Assembly (NCBI RefSeq): GCF_018636735.1
Contig: NZ_CP045200.1
Coordinates: forward strand, 1,240,001-1,304,000
From: Erythrobacter sp. 3-20A1M
Lineage (GTDB): Bacteria > Pseudomonadota > Alphaproteobacteria > Sphingomonadales > Sphingomonadaceae
Reading direction: 5' to 3'
DNA length: 64,000 bases
Position numbers and translations under genes: made by a program. Of this stretch, positions 19,558 to 28,511 are shown piece after piece (within the stretch, counting starts at the first letter, position 1; each line of letters begins with the position of its first letter). The notes below the pieces were generated by a model that worked only from the letters and a program-made list of their open reading frames with translations, had not been told where the DNA came from and did no database searches.

Positions 19558-21620
19558 GCCAGTGGCTCCGCCCGGCCGGTGTTCGCCGCCGTGAACTCGA
19601 TCTCGCGCGGCACCGCCCGCGCCATCCGCGCCCGGCTGAGCCATGCCTCGTTCGCTTCGCGAACCGTGGCCGCGGGAATGGTCCGGGTCGTCCGGCTCTC
19701 GAAACTGCGCGCGACGAGGAAGCCCCACATCGCGACGAAGCCGACGATCGCCATCCACCAGATGTGCCATACGAGGCCGAAGGCGCAGGCGATCCCCGCC
19801 ATGCCGATCAGCGTGGGCAGGCCGGTATTGCGCGGCATTTCGATATCCGCGTAGTCGCCATCCTGCGGCGCATAGGGGTCGCCCTCGCGTTTCTCGCGGG
19901 CGAAGGCATCGATGCATTCGACCTGCGGCAGCCGGGCGAAGTTCCATTCCGGCGGCGGCGAGGGCGTGAACCATTCGAGCGCACGGCCGTCCCACGGATC
20001 GCCGATCGGCACCGCCAGCCGGTCGCGGTGGCGGGTGCTGACGACCAGTTGCACCACCAGCGCCACGAAGCCCGCGAACAGCAGCGCAGCGCCGACCAGC
20101 GCGACATAGAGGAAAGGCTCGTAAGCGGGGTCGTAGGTCTGCGAGGTGCGCCGCATCGCGCCCATCAAGCCGAGCGAATAGAGCGGCGCGAAGGCGGCGA
20201 AGAAGCCCGCGGTCCACAGGCCCCAGGCGATCCGCCCCCAGCGTTCGTCCAGCCGGAAGCCGAACGCCTTTGGAAACCAGTACATATAGCCCGCGATGAA
20301 GCCGAACAGCGTACCGGGGATCAGCATGTTGTGAAAATGCGCGACCAGGAACAGCGAGTTGTGCATCGCGAAATCGGTCGGCGCGTTGGAGAGCAGGATG
20401 CCGCTGAGCCCGCCGACCACGAAGGAGAACAGGAACGTGATCGCGAACAGCATCGGGGCGGAAAAGCGGATGCGCCCGCGATACATGGTGAGGATCCAAT
20501 CATAGACCTTCACCCCCGTGGGAATGCCGATCAGCATGGTGGCGAAGCCGAAGGCGGCATTGACGTTCGCGCTCTGCCCCATGGTGAAGAAGTGGTGCAT
20601 CCACACCGTGAAGCTGAGCACCGCGATGCACATGGTCGCGAGCACCAGCGAACGATACCCGTACAGCCGCTTGCCGGAAAAGGTGGAGATGACTTCGGAC
20701 CAGACCCCGAACGCGGGCAGGATCAGGATGTAGACTTCCGGATGGCCGAACAGCCAGAACAGGTTGGCATAATTCATCATGTTGCCGCCCGACCCGTTGG
20801 TGAAGAAATGGAAGTCGAGATAGCGGTCGAGCGCCAGCAGGCTGCTCGCCACGGTCAGCGGCGGCAGCGCGAAGACGATCAGGATGGCGGTGCACAGCGC
20901 TGTCCAGCAGAACAGCGGCATGCGCATCAGGTGCATTCCCGGGCAGCGTTCCTTGTAGATCGTGACCGCGAAATTGATGCCGGTCAGCGTGGTGCCGATG
21001 CCTGTCAGCGTGACCGACCAGATCCAGTAATCGACCCCTTCGCCGGGAGAGAAGGCGAGTTCGGTGAACGGCGGATAGGCGCTCCACCCCCCGGTCGAGA
21101 AATCGCCCACCGTCAGGCTGACCATGATCAGGACCGCACCGGCCCAGGTCAGAGCCAGGCCGACCGCATTCATGAAGGGGAAGCTGAGGTCGCGCGCCCC
21201 GATCTGCAGCGGCAGGAGGTAATTGATCAGGCCCGACAGGAACGGCATCGCGACGAAGAAGATCATCACCGTGCCGTGGGTGGTGAACAATTGTCCGAAA
21301 TGCTCCGCACCGACCAGATCGGTCCCGCCGCCCGCGGCCATCGCCTGCTGAGTGCGCATCACCATCGCTTCGGCGATGGCGCGCGCCATCATGATGAAGC
21401 TGATCACGATATACATGATCCCGATCCGCTTGTGATCGAGGCTGGTCAGCCATTCGCGCCACAACCAACCCCAGCGCCCGGTCCAGGTCAGCAGGGCGAC
21501 GATCGCGATCGCGACGATGACCACCATGCACGAGGCACCGGTGGCGATCGCGTTCGACTTGATCAGCAGATCGCTCCATTCGAGCCGCCCGAAGATCCAG
21601 TAGGAGAGGCCCGAGATCAT
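19554..21620 (-). CDS. cyoB: cytochrome bo quinol oxidase subunit I
   Basis: Catalytic subunit that reduces oxygen to water and pumps protons. The 688-residue protein carries the haem and copper ligands in THGTVMIFFVAMPFLSGL, LFWLFGHPEVYILILPAFG and VWMHHFFTMG, and the distal histidines in NSLFLVAHFHNMLIPG. The N-terminal SLDHKRIGIMYIVISF is diagnostic. It is slightly longer than the E. coli protein. The ATG at 21620 overlaps the end of cyoA. Confidence 0.97.
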   Translation of the reverse strand: MISGLSYWIFGRLEWSDLLIKSNAIATGASCMVVIVAIAIVALLTWTGRWGWLWREWLTSLDHKRIGIMYIVISFIMMARAIAEAMVMRTQQAMAAGGGTDLVGAEHFGQLFTTHGTVMIFFVAMPFLSGLINYLLPLQIGARDLSFPFMNAVGLALTWAGAVLIMVSLTVGDFSTGGWSAYPPFTELAFSPGEGVDYWIWSVTLTGIGTTLTGINFAVTIYKERCPGMHLMRMPLFCWTALCTAILIVFALPPLTVASSLLALDRYLDFHFFTNGSGGNMMNYANLFWLFGHPEVYILILPAFGVWSEVISTFSGKRLYGYRSLVLATMCIAVLSFTVWMHHFFTMGQSANVNAAFGFATMLIGIPTGVKVYDWILTMYRGRIRFSAPMLFAITFLFSFVVGGLSGILLSNAPTDFAMHNSLFLVAHFHNMLIPGTLFGFIAGYMYWFPKAFGFRLDERWGRIAWGLWTAGFFAAFAPLYSLGLMGAMRRTSQTYDPAYEPFLYVALVGAALLFAGFVALVVQLVVSTRHRDRLAVPIGDPWDGRALEWFTPSPPPEWNFARLPQVECIDAFAREKREGDPYAPQDGDYADIEMPRNTGLPTLIGMAGIACAFGLVWHIWWMAIVGFVAMWGFLVARSFESRTTRTIPAATVREANEAWLSRARMARAVPREIEFTAANTGRAEPLA

Positions 21621-22537
21621 CGCGCGGCCTGCGCCATGTGGTGCGGGGCGGACCCGCCTTCGTATTTGCCGATCACTTTCGCGAACAGGTCCGGCTCGAC
21701 TCGCCCGAACACGAGCGGGCGCGCGGTAACGGACGGCTCCACGAGTTTGGCATAGCGCGCCACATCGAGCGGCGGAGCTGACCGCGCCCGTGCCGCCCAC
21801 GCCGCGAATTCGCGCGGCGGCAGGGCGCGCACGCGGAAGCTCTGCCGGTGGAAGTCGACGCCGTTATATTGCGTGTTGAGCCCGCGAAAACCGCCCGGCG
21901 CGTCCGCCGCCAGATGCAGTTGCGTGCGCATCCCCGCCATGGCGTAGATCTGCCCGCCCAGTCGGGGGACGTAGAAGCTCATCATCGGGCCATCCGCCGT
22001 CAGGTCGAAAGCGATGTCGCGCCCGGCGGGCACCACCAGCTCGTCGACCGTCGCGATACCCTGTTCAGGGTAGATGAACAGCCATTTCCAGTCGAGCCCG
22101 ACCGCCTGCACCGGCAGCGGCGGCGCGCCTTGGGGCACCCCCTGCAGCGCCAACGGACGATAGGGATCGATCCGGTGCACATTGATCCACAACACCGCCG
22201 CCAGCACCGCCACCACCAGCACCGGCACGCCCCAGATCACCCATTCGATCCGCCGGTCGAAATCCCAGTCGGGTTTATAGTCGGTGCTTTTGCGCGAGAG
22301 GCGATAGCGCCACAGGATCCACGGCAGAGCCAAGAATACCGGGACGATCACGATCGCGACCAGCGCGACGACGATCAGGAAATGGTCGCGTTGGACCTGC
22401 GCGACCGGGCCGGCGGGATCGAGCATGCCGCCCGAATGCACCTGGGCGCAGCCGGTGAGCGCGATAAACAAGGTAAGCGAAGAGAGCCTGCCGGCCACGG
22501 CGGATCGCAGTCGCGGCTCTGGCGGCTTTCGCATCAT
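21617..22537 (-). CDS. cyoA: cytochrome bo quinol oxidase subunit II
   Basis: A 306-residue lipoprotein (lipobox region LFIALTGCAQ) with two membrane helices and a periplasmic cupredoxin domain. LDWKWLFIYPEQGIATVDEL and PRLGGQIYAMAGMRTQLHL match CyoA. The copper-A cysteines of cytochrome c oxidases are absent, so quinol is the electron donor. First gene of cyoABCD, divergent from the molybdopterin oxidoreductase. ATG at 22537 preferred over a TTG two codons upstream. Confidence 0.94.
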   Translation of the reverse strand: MMRKPPEPRLRSAVAGRLSSLTLFIALTGCAQVHSGGMLDPAGPVAQVQRDHFLIVVALVAIVIVPVFLALPWILWRYRLSRKSTDYKPDWDFDRRIEWVIWGVPVLVVAVLAAVLWINVHRIDPYRPLALQGVPQGAPPLPVQAVGLDWKWLFIYPEQGIATVDELVVPAGRDIAFDLTADGPMMSFYVPRLGGQIYAMAGMRTQLHLAADAPGGFRGLNTQYNGVDFHRQSFRVRALPPREFAAWAARARSAPPLDVARYAKLVEPSVTARPLVFGRVEPDLFAKVIGKYEGGSAPHHMAQAAR

Positions 22538-22542
22538 CGTCA

Positions 22543-22566
22543 AACCGCGCTACAGTGCGCACGGTT
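22543..22566. promoter_or_regulatory. imperfect inverted repeat between divergent cyoA and oxidoreductase genes
   Basis: AACCGCGC (22543-22550) and GCACGGTT (22559-22566) pair with one mismatch around an 8-base spacer, immediately before the cyoA start in a gap of about 107 bases shared by two divergent genes. A possible common operator; not matched to a known regulator. Confidence 0.3.
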
Positions 22567-22644
22567 CCGGGGCAAGACGGCGAGGCGGAACGGCAGACCG
22601 AACCGACCATTCCTGCTACTGGGCAGGCAGACGAGGGCACTGGC

Positions 22645-24936
22645 ATGAGCGACAAGGCACCCGAGGCGAAGGAATACGACCGGCCCGCAGGCGGCTGGGG
22701 ATCGGTCAAGAGCCTGATCAAGAGCGAGCTGCGCGATCGCGCGGGGCCGGGCGCGCTCGAAACGCTGCGCCGCCAGAACAAGCCCGGCGGGTACATGTGC
22801 AGTTCCTGCGCCTGGGTCAAACCGCCCGCTCCGCACACGTTCGAATTCTGCGAAAACGGTGCGAAGGCGACGCTGTGGGACCTGACCAGCGCGCGCTGCA
22901 CCCCCGAATTCTTCGCGCAGCACACCGTCACCGAGTTGCGCGAATGGTCCGGCTACGAGCTGGAGATGGAAGGTCGCCTGACCCATCCCCTGCGCTACGA
23001 TCCGGAAACCGACAAATATGTCGAGGCGAGCTGGGACGAGGCGTTTGCCGCGATCGGGGCGAAGCTGAAGGCGCTCGATCCCAAATCGGTGACGTTCTAC
23101 GCCAGCGGCAAGGCGGCTCTGGAGCCGAGCTATCTCTACGCGATCTTCGCCCGGGCTTATGGCCACAACAACCTGCCCGACAGTTCCAACATGTGCCACG
23201 AGACGACCTCGGTCGGCCTCAAGAAGGTGATCGGATCGCCGGTCGGCACCTGCACGCTGGAAGATCTCGAGCATTGCGACGCGATCTTCTATCTCGGCCA
23301 GAACCCCGGCACCAATTCGCCGCGCATCCTGCGCCCGCTGCAGGAAGCGGTACAGCGCGGGTGCAAGATCGTGGTCTTCAATCCCTTGCGCGAGAAGGGT
23401 CTGGTCGAATTCGTCGATCCGCAGCACCCGGTCCAGATGACCGTCGGCAAGCCGACCAAGATGCACCACCAGTACCTGCAGGTGCGCCCCGGCGGCGACA
23501 TCGCGGCGCTGATGGGGGTGATCAAGCGGGTGCTGGAACGCGACGCCGAGGCCGAGGCGAAGGGCCGCGAAAGGATCCTCGACGAAGCCTTCATCGATCA
23601 GCACACCACCGGGCTCGACGAATTTCTCGCGACGCTGAAGGACACGAGCTGGCCCGAGCTGGAGCGTGCCTCCGGCGTCACCCGCGCCGAGATGGAGGCG
23701 GCGGGCGACGTCTATTGCAACGCGAAGAAGGTGATCGGCATCTACGGCATGGGGCTGACCCAGCATGTTCACGGCGCGCAGGGCATCGGGATGCTGGTCA
23801 ACCTGCTGCTGCTGGGCGGCAATATCGGGCGGCAGGGCGCCGGGTGCAGCCCGATCCGCGGCCATTCCAACGTGCAGGGGCAGCGCACGGTCGGCATCAC
23901 CGAGAAGGTGAAGCTCGCCCCGGTTGAGAAATACCGCGAGCTGCTCGACCTCGAAACGCCGGAGGAGGACGGGCACACCACGGTCGAATTCCTGGAAGCG
24001 CTGCTGGCGGGGGAGAACAAGGGCTATATCGGGCTCGGCGGCAACCTCGCCATGGCGGTGCCCGATCACGAGGCGGTCCACGAGGCCTGGCAACGGATGG
24101 AGCTGACCGTCCACGTCGCGACCAAGCTCAACCGCACGCATCTGATTCCGGGTAAGGAAAGCTGGCTGCTGCCCTGCCTCGTGCGGGCCGAGGAGGACCT
24201 GCGCTCCACCGGCAACCAGTGGGTGAGCATAGAGGACAGCTTCAGCCATATTCACGGTTCCATGGGCAAGCGCAGCCCGGCGAGCGAACATCTGCTGAGC
24301 GAGACCGCGATCGTCGCCGGGATCGCCGCCGCGACCGTCTCGGGCAATCCCAAACTGCGCTGGCGCGAATGGGCCGAGGACTATGCGCTCATCCGCGACC
24401 TGATCGCGCGCACCTGGCCCGACCAGTTCCACGACATGAGCGCGCGGATGATCCAGCCGGGCGGCTTCTACCGCGGCAATCCCGCACACGAGCGTATCTG
24501 GAAGACCGAAAGCGGGAAGGCGGAGTTCACCGACCCGACCGTTCTGAACGCTTGCGGCGTCGGCGACGCGCAGGGCCGCTATCACCTCGTCACCCTGCGC
24601 TCCAACGACCAGTTCAACACCACGATCTACGGCCATTCGGATCGACTGCGCGGGTTGGAGGGCGACCGCATGATCGTGCTGATGCGCCCCGAGGACATGG
24701 TCGCCGCGAACCTTGCCGAAGGCGACCGCGTCTCGCTGATCACCGACACCGGCCGCGACGCCGAACCGACCCGCGCGGTGGAGGGGCTGACGGTGGTGCC
24801 CTACAATCTCCCCAAGGGCACGCTCGCGGGCTATTTCCCCGAACTCAACCCGCTGGTGCCGCTATGGTATCACGACCAGCTGTCGAAAACCCCGGCCAGC
24901 AAGGGCGTGCCCGTCCGGATCGAAAAGACGGCCTGA
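22645..24936 (+). CDS. FdhF/YdeP family molybdopterin oxidoreductase
   Basis: A 763-residue protein of the formate dehydrogenase-H-like group. The N-terminal cysteine motif KPGGYMCSSCAWVKPPAP is that of YdeP-type proteins, followed by molybdopterin-binding segments (SNMCHETTSVGLKKVIGSP, YLGQNPGTNSPRIL, GGNIGRQGAGCSPIRGHSN, KLNRTHLIPGKESWLLPC) and the C-terminal domain LRSNDQFNTTIYGHSDR. E. coli YdeP is associated with acid resistance, but the substrate is unknown. No fdhD or cofactor genes are adjacent. Start at ATG 22645; upstream in-frame codons do not resemble the family. Confidence 0.88.
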   Translation: MSDKAPEAKEYDRPAGGWGSVKSLIKSELRDRAGPGALETLRRQNKPGGYMCSSCAWVKPPAPHTFEFCENGAKATLWDLTSARCTPEFFAQHTVTELREWSGYELEMEGRLTHPLRYDPETDKYVEASWDEAFAAIGAKLKALDPKSVTFYASGKAALEPSYLYAIFARAYGHNNLPDSSNMCHETTSVGLKKVIGSPVGTCTLEDLEHCDAIFYLGQNPGTNSPRILRPLQEAVQRGCKIVVFNPLREKGLVEFVDPQHPVQMTVGKPTKMHHQYLQVRPGGDIAALMGVIKRVLERDAEAEAKGRERILDEAFIDQHTTGLDEFLATLKDTSWPELERASGVTRAEMEAAGDVYCNAKKVIGIYGMGLTQHVHGAQGIGMLVNLLLLGGNIGRQGAGCSPIRGHSNVQGQRTVGITEKVKLAPVEKYRELLDLETPEEDGHTTVEFLEALLAGENKGYIGLGGNLAMAVPDHEAVHEAWQRMELTVHVATKLNRTHLIPGKESWLLPCLVRAEEDLRSTGNQWVSIEDSFSHIHGSMGKRSPASEHLLSETAIVAGIAAATVSGNPKLRWREWAEDYALIRDLIARTWPDQFHDMSARMIQPGGFYRGNPAHERIWKTESGKAEFTDPTVLNACGVGDAQGRYHLVTLRSNDQFNTTIYGHSDRLRGLEGDRMIVLMRPEDMVAANLAEGDRVSLITDTGRDAEPTRAVEGLTVVPYNLPKGTLAGYFPELNPLVPLWYHDQLSKTPASKGVPVRIEKTA

Positions 24937-24970
24937 GCGCGGGCGGCGAACCGAATTCGTCCCGAGCCGC

Positions 24971-25015
24971 TGGCGCACCCGACAGGATTCGAACCTGTGA
25001 CCTCTGCCTTCGGAG
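24971..25015 (-). pseudogene. 3' half of the split host tRNA-Arg(CCG) gene (attL)
   Basis: Minus strand reads CTCCGAAGGCAG, the 3' part of the variable region, the full T-arm (ACAGG TTCGAAT CCTGT), the 3' acceptor strand CGGGTGC, discriminator G and CCA. The 5' half is missing here and is found at 36966-37009. Joined through the shared 12-bp core, the two pieces give an exact 77-nt tRNA. Confidence 0.93.
25004..25015. repeat. att core, left copy (attL)
   Basis: The 12-mer CTGCCTTCGGAG recurs at 36966-36977. It covers part of the anticodon loop and the 3' anticodon stem of the interrupted tRNA-Arg. Sequence on the tRNA side of each copy is tRNA, and on the island side unrelated, as expected for site-specific recombination. 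Confidence 0.9.
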
Positions 25016-25100
25016 CCGGTACAAAACCGGTACGCCAGACTACGAAATTCTACTCTAAACTACTGTTATTAAGTGATTTAGATTGATTGCAGTTTGCGCT

Positions 25101-25157
25101 GGCGTAACCGCGTTTACGCCTCGACTTGCCGCCGCGTGCTTCCTTCACGCTTACGCG
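25101..25157. repeat. left-end TTACGC motif cluster, possible integrase arm sites
   Basis: GGCGTAA (25101-25107) and TTACGCC (25114-25120) are a perfect 7-bp inverted repeat, and ACGCTTACGCG occurs at 25147-25157. The same 11-mer is present at the right end (36847-36857). A direct repeat CCGGTAC also sits at 25016-25022 and 25027-25033, next to the core. These look like arm-type binding sites for the integrase or excisionase. Confidence 0.55.
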
Positions 25158-25185
25158 AATTCGAGGTCCCGAGACGGAGATCGCC

Positions 25186-26514
25186 ATGGTCAAATTGACC
25201 AAACGCGCTGTCGAAGCTGCCGAAGCCAAGACCAAGGACTACATCTTGTGGGACGAAGAACTACCCGGTTTTGGGTTGCGTGTCTTCCCCTCAGGCAAAC
25301 GAAGCTACATCGTTCAATACCGCCAGTGCGGACGATCGCGGCGCATGGCGATTGGGCTGCACGGAATCTGGACTGCCGAGCTTGCCCGGCGCGAAGCCAA
25401 GGCCCAGCTGGGTCGCGTCGCAACCGGCGATGATCCCGCAGAGGAGCGACAAGAAGATCATCGGGCGATGACGATGAAGCAGCTTTGCGAGCGCTACATT
25501 CAAGACCTTGAAGACGGGCTTATCCTCGGCAAAGGCGGGCGACCCAAGAAGCAATCCACGATCGATACCGACATCGGGCGGATCAAGCGTCATGTCATTC
25601 CCTTGATGGGCAGTCGGCGTGTCAAGGATCTCACCCGGGCCGACATGGTCAAGATCATGCGCGATATTATCGCAGGCCGGTCGCGTATTGTCGTCAAAAC
25701 CAAAAAGCTACGGGGCAAGTCGATTGTGAAGGGTGGTCCAGGAACCGCCACACGCACACTAGGCCTGATCGGCGGCATCCTGACTTATGCCATCGACCTT
25801 GGGGTCATCGACCGCAATCCAACTCACGGTATCAAGAAGCCGAAATACAAGGTGCGGGAGCGGAGGCTAACCGAGGCCGAGTATGGCATTTTGGGTCAGT
25901 TGCTCATCGAAGCGAAGAAAAACGAACAGTTCTGGCCATCAACCGATATCATTCGCCAGATCGCTCTCACCGGCTGCAGGCGAAGCGAGATCATCAATCT
26001 CAAATGGTGCGATGTCGATCTCAGCGGCAGTTGTCTTCGACTTTCCGATAGCAAGGAAGGCAGGTCGATTCGACCTGTTGGCCTGCCCGTGATCGAGTTC
26101 CTGGAGGCGGAGCACAAAACGGCAACAGGCAGCTACGTATTCCCGGGCTATGGGGCAGACACCGCCTTCGGCGGCTTCCCGAGGCAGTGGAACCAGTTGC
26201 TAAATGGCACGCCGCTGGAAGGCGTTACGGCTCATGTCCTGCGACACAGTTTCGCCAGCATCGGCAACGATCTTGGGTTCACGGAAATAACGATCGCCGC
26301 GCTCTTGGGGCATGCAAAGGGATCGATCACCAGCAAATATATTCATGTCCTCGATGCTACGCTGATCACGGCCGCCGACATAATCGCTGGCTATGTCGAT
26401 GCTCTCCTCAAGGGTGCGCGATTTCAAGAGAGCGCCTACTCGCTCGATCGCGTGACACGAAAGAACACAATGAGCGAATTCCTGGCTGGCCGTGACGCCA
26501 GAACTTCCAGATGA
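25186..26514 (+). CDS. tyrosine-type site-specific integrase
   Basis: A 442-residue phage-type integrase. The N-terminal arm-binding domain (MVKLTKRAVEAAEAKTKDYI, DEELPGFGLRVFPSGK) is the P4-like DUF4102 type. The catalytic domain has the first arginine in LTGCRRSEIINLKW (about 263), the HxxR in AHVLRHSFAS (about 350), the second histidine in LLGHAKG and the nucleophile tyrosine in SKYIHV. It sits just inside the left att core and presumably recombined the island into tRNA-Arg. GGAG precedes the ATG at 25186. Confidence 0.95.
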   Translation: MVKLTKRAVEAAEAKTKDYILWDEELPGFGLRVFPSGKRSYIVQYRQCGRSRRMAIGLHGIWTAELARREAKAQLGRVATGDDPAEERQEDHRAMTMKQLCERYIQDLEDGLILGKGGRPKKQSTIDTDIGRIKRHVIPLMGSRRVKDLTRADMVKIMRDIIAGRSRIVVKTKKLRGKSIVKGGPGTATRTLGLIGGILTYAIDLGVIDRNPTHGIKKPKYKVRERRLTEAEYGILGQLLIEAKKNEQFWPSTDIIRQIALTGCRRSEIINLKWCDVDLSGSCLRLSDSKEGRSIRPVGLPVIEFLEAEHKTATGSYVFPGYGADTAFGGFPRQWNQLLNGTPLEGVTAHVLRHSFASIGNDLGFTEITIAALLGHAKGSITSKYIHVLDATLITAADIIAGYVDALLKGARFQESAYSLDRVTRKNTMSEFLAGRDARTSR

Positions 26515-26884
26515 TCAGGATGGCTCGAATTGGACTTCAGTCCTGCAACCTGCCGCTTACGCGCTTCTTGGATCAAGCCCTATCCCCAGAAATGGGGATG
26601 GCCAACTCTGTGCATAAGGTGCTGGTCCGCTCGGACTATCGGGAACCCGATTGTTCGGACGAACAGGAACCGGAAACTCGGACTATCGGGAACCGAGAAA
26701 GGCCTCAAACCCGCAGGAATGCTGGGACACAGCGTCCCTTAACAATCCTAACGACAATCCTCATCGGATTGTTGCTAACGCGCGGCGCGCCAGCGCGCGG
26801 CTCCTTAGCGCTTTGGGGGGCGCCGTCACCGCGCGCCTTTGCACTCGACAGGTGCAACCATTCCAGCACCTTGCTAGGTGTCGG
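26515..26884. other. 370-base gap with hairpin and direct repeats
   Basis: No convincing gene. It holds a hairpin ATCCCC-N6-GGGGAT (26582-26599), possibly ending integrase transcription though no T-run follows, and an 18-base direct repeat CTCGGACTATCGGGAACC at 26630-26647 and 26677-26694. Between the copies is the inverted repeat GTTCG-GA-CGAAC (26653-26664). The rest is GC-rich sequence before the nucleotidyltransferase gene. Confidence 0.55.
26630..26694. repeat. 18-base direct repeats flanking a palindrome
   Basis: Two exact copies of CTCGGACTATCGGGAACC spaced 47 bases start to start, with a 12-base inverted repeat GTTCGGACGAAC between them. Regular spacing (about 4.5 helical turns) suggests a protein binding region for a regulator or excisionase. 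Confidence 0.5.
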
Positions 26885-27826
26885 ATGATGAAGACCGACC
26901 TCGATCATCTGCCACCGCAAAAGCAGCGCGAGATTGAACGCGTGGTGCAGCTCATCTTTGAGGAGTTCGAAGACGCTTTTGCGCTGGCCAAGCACGAGTG
27001 GAAGAAGGCCGGACGCATCCTCAAGGTGATCCTCTACGGAAGCTATGCGCGCGGCACCTGGGTCGATGAGCCGCACACCGCCAAGGGCTACCAGTCGGAT
27101 TTCGACCTGCTGATCATCGTCAACGACAAGCGGCTGGTCGATCGGGTCAAATACTGGTCCAAGCTCGATGACCGGCTGATGCGCGAATACGGTGTGACCA
27201 AGGCGCTCAAGACCCCGGTAAATTTCATCGTCCACACCTTGCAGGAGGTGAATGACGGGCTGGCCCACGGTCGCTACTTCTTCATGGACGTGAAGCAAGA
27301 CGGGATCGCGCTTTACCAGTCCGATGAGACCGAACTGCACACGCCGAAGCCCAAGACGCACGAGCAGGCTTTGTCGATGGCGCAGGAATACTTTGACGAG
27401 TGGATGCCTAGCGCCGCGAGCTTCTTGAAAGGCTTTAGCTTCTACATGTCAGAGGGAGATTGGAAGAAAGCCGCCTTCCTTTTGCATCAAGGAACTGAAA
27501 CCCTCTACCATTGTGTCCTCCTGGTCTGCACCTTCTACACGCCGCACGTGCATAATCTCGGCTTTCTTCGCACCCAGGCCGAGCGCATCGATCCGCGCCT
27601 CACTTACGTCTGGCCGCGCGACACCAAACGCGACCGCAGCCGCTTCGAAAAGCTCAAGGAAGCTTACGTCAAGGCACGCTACTCGAAGCACTACCGCATC
27701 ACGAAAGAGGAACTCGAATGGCTCGGCGAACAGGTCGAGGAGCTTGGCCGAGTGGTCCACGAAGTATGTTCGGAGCGCCTCGATAAACTCAAAGCCGATG
27801 CTAAGGCGCGCCCTGACAAAGCATAG
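26885..27826 (+). CDS. fused nucleotidyltransferase-HEPN protein
   Basis: A 313-residue protein. The N-terminal half is a minimal nucleotidyltransferase with ILYGSYARGTW (about 51) and SDFDLLIIV (about 70), the metal-binding motif of MNT/KNTase folds. The C-terminal half is a HEPN-type four-helix domain (AQEYFDEWMPSAASFLKGF, KAAFLLHQGTETLYHCVLL, PHVHNLGFLRTQAERIDP). Two-gene MNT/HEPN toxin-antitoxin modules are known, in which the MNT modifies the HEPN toxin. Here both are one polypeptide, and the RNase-type Rx4-6H motif is not evident, so toxicity is uncertain. ATG at 26885 chosen; an ATG follows immediately. Confidence 0.85.
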   Translation: MMKTDLDHLPPQKQREIERVVQLIFEEFEDAFALAKHEWKKAGRILKVILYGSYARGTWVDEPHTAKGYQSDFDLLIIVNDKRLVDRVKYWSKLDDRLMREYGVTKALKTPVNFIVHTLQEVNDGLAHGRYFFMDVKQDGIALYQSDETELHTPKPKTHEQALSMAQEYFDEWMPSAASFLKGFSFYMSEGDWKKAAFLLHQGTETLYHCVLLVCTFYTPHVHNLGFLRTQAERIDPRLTYVWPRDTKRDRSRFEKLKEAYVKARYSKHYRITKEELEWLGEQVEELGRVVHEVCSERLDKLKADAKARPDKA

Positions 27827-27939
27827 ACATGGGCGCTCCTCGGTGCGATCGGGAGACGCGATGTCAGCTGCTCGCTTTCCGACCATCTCGCAGTCTGCAC
27901 TTAACTTGGTCTCCATCGCGACAGTCTAGAAGCAACACC

Positions 27940-28278
27940 GTGGCCGCTACCAAACAACGTGCCGGACAACTCCGAGCCCTTCGCTGGGCACAGGGATCCT
28001 TGTGCGCCGGATGCGGAGAGCATGTTCCGAGCGGTTCCCGGCTCAAGCGATACCATCCCGCCTATCCGACGTTTGATCATGTCACGACGCGCAGCAGGGG
28101 CGGCGGTAGAACGCTCGAGAATGGTCTTCTGAAGCACCAGCGCTGCAATCAGCAACGCGCCAATCGAGCGCCCACCGGGTGCGATCTGATCTGGCTGGAG
28201 TTCGTCACGGCGCGACTTTCAATGCGACCCAAGAGCTTCAAGCCGACATTCAAAGGAGGTGTTCGCAACGCGCTCTAG
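27940..28278 (+). CDS. HNH endonuclease-domain protein, small
   Basis: About 112 residues from a GTG at 27940. Visible zinc-coordinating and HNH elements: LCAGCGEHV, then YPTFDHVTTRSRGGGRTLENG and KHQRCNQQRANR, which is the DH...N...H pattern with a CxxC pair of HNH nucleases. No other domain. It may be a stand-alone nuclease or nickase of the island. No strong ribosome binding site is visible, so the start is uncertain; a longer version beginning at 27829 is possible. Confidence 0.72.
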   Translation: MAATKQRAGQLRALRWAQGSLCAGCGEHVPSGSRLKRYHPAYPTFDHVTTRSRGGGRTLENGLLKHQRCNQQRANRAPTGCDLIWLEFVTARLSMRPKSFKPTFKGGVRNAL

Positions 28279-28299
28279 GTGCAGGCGCTGAGCAACAGG

Positions 28300-28511
28300 G
28301 TTGCAAATGATATGCTTAGTCAGTGCAACGCGCGTGCAAACTTGCAGCAGGGATTGGCTCTCGTAAAAGAGCGTCCAGGGGCGTCTGGTGCAGGGGTAGT
28401 ATTAGGATTGCCGCTGTATTTGGCGAGTACTTGGCGACAGCCAAGGCTTGTACGATGGCTGCACCTGGCGCTTCCTCCGCTTCGGTTAAGCGCAAGCGAA
28501 GGAGTCGGGTG
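28300..28511 (+). ncRNA. candidate bridge RNA region of the IS110 element
   Basis: About 210 non-coding bases before the IS110 transposase contain stable hairpins: CTTGGC-GACA-GCCAAG at 28430-28445, and CCTCCGCTT...AAGCGAAGG at about 28474-28502 with one mismatch. IS110-group elements are known to transcribe a guide (bridge) RNA from the long non-coding end upstream of the transposase. The location fits, but target and donor loops were not resolved. Confidence 0.4.
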
